From Ligilactobacillus hayakitensis DSM 18933 = JCM 14209 (lineage in GTDB: Bacteria > Bacillota > Bacilli > Lactobacillales > Lactobacillaceae): DNA of 64,000 nucleotides. Under the pieces are notes generated by a model. That model was not told the origin of the DNA. It did not search any database and saw nothing but the letters and a program-made list of their open reading frames with translations. The stretch is from the NCBI RefSeq assembly GCF_000615845.1, contig NZ_BAML01000006.1:1-64000 (forward strand), in the 5' to 3' direction. The position numbers were made by a program, and so were the translations under genes. Numbering within the stretch: position 1 is the stretch's first letter; the number at the start of each line of letters is the position of its first letter. Shown one piece after another: positions 58,550-64,000 of this stretch.

Positions 58550-60505
58550 ATGCTCTTATTACAAGCTCAACAAGTTGCACGTGTCTTCGGTTCTGACGTG
58601 CTTTTTTCTAATGTAAATTTAGATATCAAAGATAACTCCAGAATTGCATTAGTTGGTCGTAATGGTGCAGGTAAGTCAACTTTACTTAAGATGATTATTG
58701 GCGAAACTTCTCCAGATCAAGGCCAAATTGTTACCAAAAAAGATTTAACAATTGGTTATCTTGCCCAAACCGCAAATTTTGAATCCGATAAAACTGTTCT
58801 TCAAGAAATGCTTGATGTTTTCGAACCATTAAAGCAAATGGAAATTAAGATGCATCACCTCGAGGAATTAATTTCTAATCCTGAAACTGCGCAAGATTCT
58901 GAAAAATATACGCAATTATTAAATCAATACGATCAACTTCAACATGATTTTCGTGAACAAAATGGTTACGGCTATGAAAATGAAGTTAAAGCTGTTTTAA
59001 ACGGTTTTCAATTCCCAGAAGAATTTTATGATAAAAATGTTAATGATTTATCCGGTGGTCAAAAAACTCGTTTAACGTTAGCTAAACTTCTTTTAGAAAA
59101 ACGTGATTTACTCGTGCTTGACGAACCCACTAATCACCTCGATATTGCAACACTATCATGGTTAGAAAATTATATTCAAGGATATAAGGGTGCCCTTTTA
59201 ATCGTGTCTCACGATCGCTATTTCTTAGATAGAATTGTAAATGAAGTTTATGAAATTAGTCATCACAAATCGAACTACTTTAAAGGAAATTATTCAGATT
59301 ATATTGATCAAAAAGCTAGTCGCTTAAGAACGCAATGGAAAGAATATGAAAAGCAGCAAGTACAAATCAACAAACTTGAAGATTTTGTTAATAAAAACCT
59401 TGTTCGGGCTTCAACTTCAAAGCGCGCTCAAAGTAAACGCAAACAATTAGAAAAAATTGAGCGCATCGAACGTCCTGAAGGGGAAGAAAAAGGCCCTCAT
59501 TTCACTTTTAAATCAGCATCTGAAAGTGGCAATATTGTTTTGAGCGTTAATGACGCTGCGATTGGTTATGAAAACCATATCATCTCTAGTCCAATTAACA
59601 TTGATTTGAGAAAACATCATGTTATGGCAGTTGTCGGACCAAACGGGATTGGCAAGTCAACCTTATTAAAGAGTGTTTTAGGACAAATTCCTTTTATCAA
59701 AGGAGAATCAAACTTTGGTTCAAATGTCCAAACTGGTTACTATGACCAAGGACAACAAAATCTTCATAGCAATAAAACCGTTTTAAATGAGATTTGGGAT
59801 GAACATCCAAATATGCCCGAAGTTGATGTCCGCTCTATTTTGGGAAGCTTTCTTTTTGTTGGAGATGATGTCCAAAAAGTAGTGCATAATTTATCTGGTG
59901 GGGAAAAAGCCCGCTTATTATTAACTAAATTAGCCTTACAAGAAGATAACTTCTTAATTCTTGATGAACCTACTAACCACTTAGATATTGATAGTCGAGA
60001 GGTCTTAGAAAATGCCATTAATACATTTACTGGAACCGTTCTTTTCGTCTCTCATGACCGTTACTTTATTAACAAAGTAGCTGATACTGTTTTAGAATTA
60101 ACACCACAAGGAAGTAATTTATACCTTGGGAATTACGATTACTACATTGAAAAAAAAGAAGAACTTGAAGCAATCAAACAAGCTCAAGAATTAGAAAACC
60201 AACCTTCAATTCCAGAAAATACTAATAAATTATCTCAAAAGCAACTTGACTACAAGCAAAGCAAGGAAATGCAAAAAAAAGTTCGTAAATTAGAACGTCA
60301 AGTTAATCAAGCTGAAGAAGAAATGATGAAATTTTCTGACCAAAAAGATAGTATTGAGCAAGCAATGACGCTGCCTGAAAACTTCAATGATCTTGAAAAA
60401 ATGCAAGCACTCCAATCAGAGCTTGATCAAGTTAAAAAATTATTAAATGAAGCTGAAGAAACTTGGACTGAACTTAGTCTTGAATTAGAAGAAATATCTG
60501 AATAA
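58550..60505 (+). CDS. ABC-F family ATPase (YdiF-like)
   Basis: A soluble tandem ABC protein of the ABC-F group, which act on ribosomes. Walker A motifs are GRNGAGKST (36-44) and GPNGIGKST in the second half. Signatures are LSGGQKTR and LSGGEKAR, and both Walker B segments end LDEPTNHLDI. The linker between domains is charged, and the C-terminus (about 560-651) is a predicted coiled coil. Position next to rex matches B. subtilis ydiF. It probably helps translation rather than antibiotic resistance. AAAGGAAC precedes the ATG. Confidence 0.92.
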   Translation: MLLLQAQQVARVFGSDVLFSNVNLDIKDNSRIALVGRNGAGKSTLLKMIIGETSPDQGQIVTKKDLTIGYLAQTANFESDKTVLQEMLDVFEPLKQMEIKMHHLEELISNPETAQDSEKYTQLLNQYDQLQHDFREQNGYGYENEVKAVLNGFQFPEEFYDKNVNDLSGGQKTRLTLAKLLLEKRDLLVLDEPTNHLDIATLSWLENYIQGYKGALLIVSHDRYFLDRIVNEVYEISHHKSNYFKGNYSDYIDQKASRLRTQWKEYEKQQVQINKLEDFVNKNLVRASTSKRAQSKRKQLEKIERIERPEGEEKGPHFTFKSASESGNIVLSVNDAAIGYENHIISSPINIDLRKHHVMAVVGPNGIGKSTLLKSVLGQIPFIKGESNFGSNVQTGYYDQGQQNLHSNKTVLNEIWDEHPNMPEVDVRSILGSFLFVGDDVQKVVHNLSGGEKARLLLTKLALQEDNFLILDEPTNHLDIDSREVLENAINTFTGTVLFVSHDRYFINKVADTVLELTPQGSNLYLGNYDYYIEKKEELEAIKQAQELENQPSIPENTNKLSQKQLDYKQSKEMQKKVRKLERQVNQAEEEMMKFSDQKDSIEQAMTLPENFNDLEKMQALQSELDQVKKLLNEAEETWTELSLELEEISE

Positions 60506-60512
60506 ATATGAA

Positions 60513-60568
60513 ACTAAAAAGCCTTAAGAAATTACGGTTATTGAACGTTAATTTCTTAAGGCTTTTAT
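60513..60568. terminator. Bidirectional terminator, CCTTAAGAAAT family (copy 3)
   Basis: Arms GCCTTAAGAAAT (60521-60532) and ATTTCTTAAGGC (60551-60562) with A and T runs, between the ABC-F gene and tsaD. Confidence 0.88.
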
Positions 60569-60589
60569 TGTTATCTGTTTTTTAACTTT

Positions 60590-61618
60590 TTATTCATTAA
60601 TCCAATCAAATTCTAAACTTGGTTCAGCATTCAAAGACATATCAGCAAAGTTTTGATGCTTATACCCAACATATCCTGCTGCTCCAATCATTGCAGCGTT
60701 ATCACCACAAAGATTTAACGGCGCTTTTACTAGTTCGATATTATCAAATTCTGCTAAATCAATATCTAATTGCTTACGTAATCCTTGGTTGGCAGCAACT
60801 CCACCAGCCAAAATTAATTGCTTAACATTAAAGTTTTGTAGAGCTTTTTTTGTTTTAGCACTCAAAACATCAACTACACTTTGTTCAAAACTAGCTGCCA
60901 AATCAGCTTTATTTAATTCTTCTCCAACTTGACTAGCATGATGCACGGTATTAATAAATGCACTCTTTAGTCCGCTAAAACTAAAATCGTAATTGTCCTC
61001 TTTTTCCATCGCTCTTGGGAAATTAAACGTATCTTTTCCGCTTGCAGCTAATTGGTCAATTTCTTTTCCTGCTGGATATTTCATCCCCATTACTCGACCA
61101 ACCTTATCAAATGCTTCTCCTGCAGCATCATCTCTTGTTTCCCCAATAATTTGAAAAACATTTTCCTTTGGCATATAGACTAATTCAGTGTGTCCACCAG
61201 AAACAAGAAGTGCTAGCGCAGGAAATTTGATTTCACTGGCAAAATTTGCTGCATAGATATGTCCTGCCATGTGATTAACTGGTATCAAGGGCAAGTTATG
61301 GGCAAATGCAATTGCCTTTGCAGCTGCTACCCCAACTAATAATGCCCCTACTAAACCAGGTCCAAATGTAACTGCAACTGCGGAAATATCTTCAAACGTA
61401 ACTTGTGCTTCTTTCATTGCATCTTCAATACAATAATTAATTTGCTCAATATGATGTCTTGAAGCTACTTCTGGAACAACTCCTCCAAAACGTTGGTGAC
61501 TTTTTATTTGAGTCGCTACGATATTAGATAAAATTTCATTTCCATTTTTAACAACCGCAACACTCGTCTCGTCACAACTTGATTCAAATGCTAATATTAT
61601 AGTTTCTTTTTTTTCCAT
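60590..61618 (-). CDS. tsaD: tRNA t6A transferase subunit TsaD
   Basis: Transfers the threonylcarbamoyl group to A37 of tRNA. ASKHA fold with [13 protein letters not shown], the metal-binding histidines His116 and His120 in [18 protein letters not shown] and [12 protein letters not shown]. Length 342 aa is standard. GGTGG precedes the ATG. Last gene of tsaB-rimI-tsaD. Confidence 0.97.
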   Translation of the reverse strand: MEKKETIILAFESSCDETSVAVVKNGNEILSNIVATQIKSHQRFGGVVPEVASRHHIEQINYCIEDAMKEAQVTFEDISAVAVTFGPGLVGALLVGVAAAKAIAFAHNLPLIPVNHMAGHIYAANFASEIKFPALALLVSGGHTELVYMPKENVFQIIGETRDDAAGEAFDKVGRVMGMKYPAGKEIDQLAASGKDTFNFPRAMEKEDNYDFSFSGLKSAFINTVHHASQVGEELNKADLAASFEQSVVDVLSAKTKKALQNFNVKQLILAGGVAANQGLRKQLDIDLAEFDNIELVKAPLNLCGDNAAMIGAAGYVGYKHQNFADMSLNAEPSLEFDWINE

Positions 61619-61619
61619 T

Positions 61620-62171
61620 CTAATCCACCTTATTTACTAAATCTCGACTCATCAAAATCGCATCATCGCCGGTTTCTTGATAATACGATCGCATCAATTT
61701 TTGATCTTTAAATCCAAGTTTATAATATAAATTTTGTGCCCTTAAATTTTTCGTACTAACTTCTAATGTTATTTTTTTTAAATTATTAAATTGGCAATAT
61801 GAAATAATTTCTTTCATTAATTGCGTAGCTAACTTTTGCTTTTGATATGTGGGATGGATTGCTAAATTAGTAATATGACATTCTTTTTTGAAAAGATAAA
61901 AATTAATTCCTATGAATCCTATAACCTGTCCTTTATTGACAACACATAGATATAATGAACTTTTTTTGGCATTAATTTCCCTAATAAAAATATTTCTCAT
62001 CCACGGAGCATACCCAAACGCTGCCTTTTGGATTGAAAATATTTGGTCAACATCAGCAATCGTAGCCTGCCTTATCTCAATATCTGGGCGAAATTTTCTT
62101 GAGCGATATGTTTTATCTTGAATATAGAAATTAAAATAATATTTAAAGTTTGTCATTAAACTTTTTAACAT
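61620..62171 (-). CDS. rimI: Ribosomal protein S18 N-acetyltransferase RimI-like
   Basis: A GNAT acetyltransferase. The acetyl-CoA pyrophosphate loop is at [13 protein letters not shown], followed by [20 protein letters not shown], the usual RimI C-terminal signature. Length is about 183 aa with an extra N-terminal stretch (about 30 residues) before the domain. The start overlaps tsaB by about 28 bases, and ATG 62156 is an alternative start. The ribosome site is weak in both cases, so coupling to tsaB translation is likely. Two bases separate it from tsaD. Confidence 0.9.
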   Translation of the reverse strand: MLKSLMTNFKYYFNFYIQDKTYRSRKFRPDIEIRQATIADVDQIFSIQKAAFGYAPWMRNIFIREINAKKSSLYLCVVNKGQVIGFIGINFYLFKKECHITNLAIHPTYQKQKLATQLMKEIISYCQFNNLKKITLEVSTKNLRAQNLYYKLGFKDQKLMRSYYQETGDDAILMSRDLVNKVD

Positions 62172-62869
62172 ATTCTATTCTTTCACTATCATATTTTTCT
62201 AACCATTGAGTTTCAGCTTGTGTAAGGCGTAAATAACTCGGAATAAAACTATCAATATCAACAGTTTCTTCATCTTTGGCCATTAATCCTAATACGTATG
62301 CACTAGGATAGCTATCTTTTTTACTTGCAAACTTCACATCCGTTTTGTTCATTTGTGCTGCAGTATTTTCATATAATTCAGTAGCATCTGAAGCAACCAA
62401 AATAACTTTTTCATTTTGGAAACGTTCTGCAAGTTCTTGAATTGAAATGTGTTGATCTTCCATATAATTTACTAAACCATTTTTCCCCCATTGATATGCC
62501 CCCGCAAAAACATTATCTCGTCTTGCATCAAACATAGATGATAATTCTATTTGTATCTGTAATATTAGCGGCTAATAATTTTAAACTTGAAATCCCAACT
62601 AATTCAATTTTTAAAGTACTTGCAAGTACTTTAGCTGTAGTAGCGGCAATTCTGAGTCCCGTATATGATCCTGGACCTTTAGCAACTGCAATTCGATCAA
62701 TCTCGTGAATTGTCAATTTAGCTTGTTTAATAACCGATTCAATCACCGGCATTAAAGTCGTACTATGATTTCTTGAAACATTTGTCGTTGCTTGTGCTAA
62801 TAATTTATCATCATCTAAAACTGCAACTGACAATGTACTATTAGACGTATCCATTGCTAGTATTTTCAT
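62143..62869 (-). pseudogene. tsaB: tRNA t6A complex dimerisation subunit TsaB, frame broken as sequenced (probable assembly error)
   Basis: The first frame starts at ATG 62869 with MKILAMDTSNSTLSVAVLDD and includes GPGSYTGLRIAATTAKVLAS, ending with TGA at 62528. The second frame, overlapping by eight bases, reads MFDARRDNVFAGAYQ..., the normal middle and C-terminal part. One extra base near 62530-62545 explains the break. TsaB is essential in most bacteria, and tsaD, rimI and tsaE are intact, so an assembly error is favoured. A genuine two-piece protein started at the overlapping ATG is possible but has no ribosome site. Confidence 0.9.
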
Positions 62870-62929
62870 TATTTTTTACTCCAATTTTATTTTCAAACTT
62901 TATTCATACCATTTTATTTTAACATATTA

Positions 62930-62975
62930 AATAAAAATAAGGACCTATGCAAAATTCAATTTTCCATAAGTCCTC
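62930..62975 (-). terminator. Terminator of the luciferase-like gene
   Basis: GGACCTAT/ATAAGTCC arms (62941-62948 and 62966-62973, one G-U pair on the minus strand) with an inner AAAATT/AATTTT stem and T-rich tail. Confidence 0.7.
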
Positions 62976-62985
62976 AAATGCATCA

Positions 62986-63984
62986 TTAATTATTTTCAAT
63001 AATATCTTTAAAAATACGATATGATTCTTTTAAATCATCCATCGATTGCAATGGTGTAGATGCCATAACTTCATCAGGATGAATTAATTCTTTAATTTCT
63101 AGCCATTGTTTCAAAGCCTGACTTGGGCCACCAATTATTTTCAAACCCTTTTCTCCAGTAAAGAGCTTTTCAGCACTAGAGATATCTGTTGGATTTTCAT
63201 CATCATGGTGAGGATATAATTTGGCTTTTTCTAATGCAACACCTTTTAACTTACCAATTGTTTCTTTTGCGATTTGATCAGCTTTTTCATTGTCTTCAAA
63301 AATAAACGCTGTCAATGCCAAAATAACGTATGGTTTATCTAATTTATCTGATGGTTTAAATTCATTACGATAAACATCGATAACTTCTTCCATATTTTCA
63401 TAATTAACATGACTTGCAAAAGCATAAGGTAAGCCTAATTTAGCAGCAATTCGTGCCGAATTAACTGAGCCACCTAAAACAAAAACAGGTACGTTAGTGT
63501 CAATTGCATTAAACGCCCTAACTTGGTCTTGATCCTCATCATCTGCAAAATATTGTTCTAATTCTTTAATACTTGCTTCATAACTACGTAAATCACTAAT
63601 GTTTTGACGATAAATTAACTCTTTAGTTAATACATCAGTTCCTGCTGCACGTCCAACTCCTAATTCAACACGATTAGGGTATAGTGAAGCTAAGGTTCCG
63701 TAACCTTCGGCGATTTGTAAATTTGTATGATTAGGAAGTAAAACTCCACCTGATCCAACAGAAATTGTCTTTGTTTGTGCGAGTATATTTTGAATAACAA
63801 GTTCTGTCGCTGAGCATACTAATACTTTGATATTATGATGTTCTCCTACCCAATATCTTTCATATCCTAATTCTTCAACAAATTTTGCTAAATCGGCTGC
63901 ACGTTGAATTGAAGCAGCAACGGTTTCATTTTCAAATCGTGGAACTAAATTTAGCAAGGAAACTTTTGTTTTGGCTTGATTCAT
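62986..63984 (-). CDS. Luciferase-like flavin monooxygenase, MsnO8 type
   Basis: A bacterial luciferase-like (LLM class) oxidoreductase of 332 aa using reduced flavin. Landmarks are YWVGEHHNIKVLVCSATELVI, the phosphate-binding SVGSGGVLLPNHTNLQIAEGYGTLASLYPNRVELGVGRAAGTD and the C-terminal IIGGPSQALKQWL. The substrate is unknown. The ATG at 63984 is preceded by GGAGAGAAATGGGTT at the window edge. Monocistronic, with a terminator. Confidence 0.88.
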   Translation of the reverse strand: MNQAKTKVSLLNLVPRFENETVAASIQRAADLAKFVEELGYERYWVGEHHNIKVLVCSATELVIQNILAQTKTISVGSGGVLLPNHTNLQIAEGYGTLASLYPNRVELGVGRAAGTDVLTKELIYRQNISDLRSYEASIKELEQYFADDEDQDQVRAFNAIDTNVPVFVLGGSVNSARIAAKLGLPYAFASHVNYENMEEVIDVYRNEFKPSDKLDKPYVILALTAFIFEDNEKADQIAKETIGKLKGVALEKAKLYPHHDDENPTDISSAEKLFTGEKGLKIIGGPSQALKQWLEIKELIHPDEVMASTPLQSMDDLKESYRIFKDIIENN

Positions 63985-64000
63985 AACCCATTTCTCTCCT

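Overview
The window looks like a chromosomal segment of a low-GC Gram-positive of the Lactobacillales, most likely a Lactobacillaceae member. The evidence is the AT-rich sequence, extended -10 promoters (TGnTAtaAT), strong AGGAGG ribosome sites, and lactobacillus-style gene blocks: cdaA-cdaR-glmM, ung-pta-tsaE, secG-rnr-smpB, cggR-gap-pgk-tpi-eno, rapZ-yvcK-whiA, uvrB-uvrA, hprK-lgt, secA-prfB, tsaB-rimI-tsaD, rex and groESL. It is a housekeeping region with little accessory DNA. Species is not determinable by eye.

Layout. 1-900: an IS607-type recombinase gene running off the left edge, then a strongly promoted candidate small RNA with no reading frame. 0.9-5.9 kb: rlmA, ybaK, a dicarboxylate/glutamate symporter, an orphan sorbitol-type PTS IIA divergent from a 6-phosphogluconolactonase, and a frame-broken cutC. 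5.9-10.1 kb: the c-di-AMP synthesis operon with glmM, then a frame-broken DUF1361 membrane gene. 10.1-18.6 kb: murB, an exonuclease, ung-pta-tsaE, a HAD phosphatase, a LURP-one/tubby-like protein, and secG-rnr-smpB. 18.7-26.1 kb: a ClC exchanger and the lower-glycolysis operon under CggR, with a recognisable tandem CggR operator. 26.2-30.1 kb: tRNA-Arg(CCG), clpP with a CtsR box, and rapZ-yvcK-whiA. 30.2-36.9 kb: guaC, luxS, uvrBA. 36.9-44.5 kb: a PDZ membrane protein, phoPR, pspC-yvlD, hprK-lgt, phosphoglucomutase. 44.6-52.8 kb: secA-prfB (true programmed frameshift), an ISL3 transposase remnant, hpf with a cre site in its promoter, comFA-comFC, tagO. 52.9-64 kb: a KimA-type potassium importer, groESL with CIRCE, a CPBP protease, rex, an ABC-F protein, tsaB-rimI-tsaD and a luciferase-like monooxygenase.

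How the parts connect. Carbon flux control is visible at several points: CggR on the glycolytic operon, HprK as the CcpA co-sensor with a possible cre site in its own promoter, and a cre site between the -35 and -10 of hpf. Ion and cell-wall homeostasis is represented by CdaA/CdaR, KimA and a ClC exchanger with an RCK_C-like tail. Heat-shock control follows the usual CtsR (clpP) and HrcA/CIRCE (groESL) pattern.

A caution on quality: seven genes (cutC, DUF1361, the PDZ protein, comFC, tagO, groES, tsaB) are interrupted by apparent one-base indels, and groES and tsaB are normally essential. The simplest explanation is residual indel error in the assembly, so the pseudogene labels describe the sequence as given and not necessarily the living cell. 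I did not find a CRISPR array, prophage, rRNA, or a convincing multi-gene novel system. The most interesting unexplained element is the small RNA at about 750-861.
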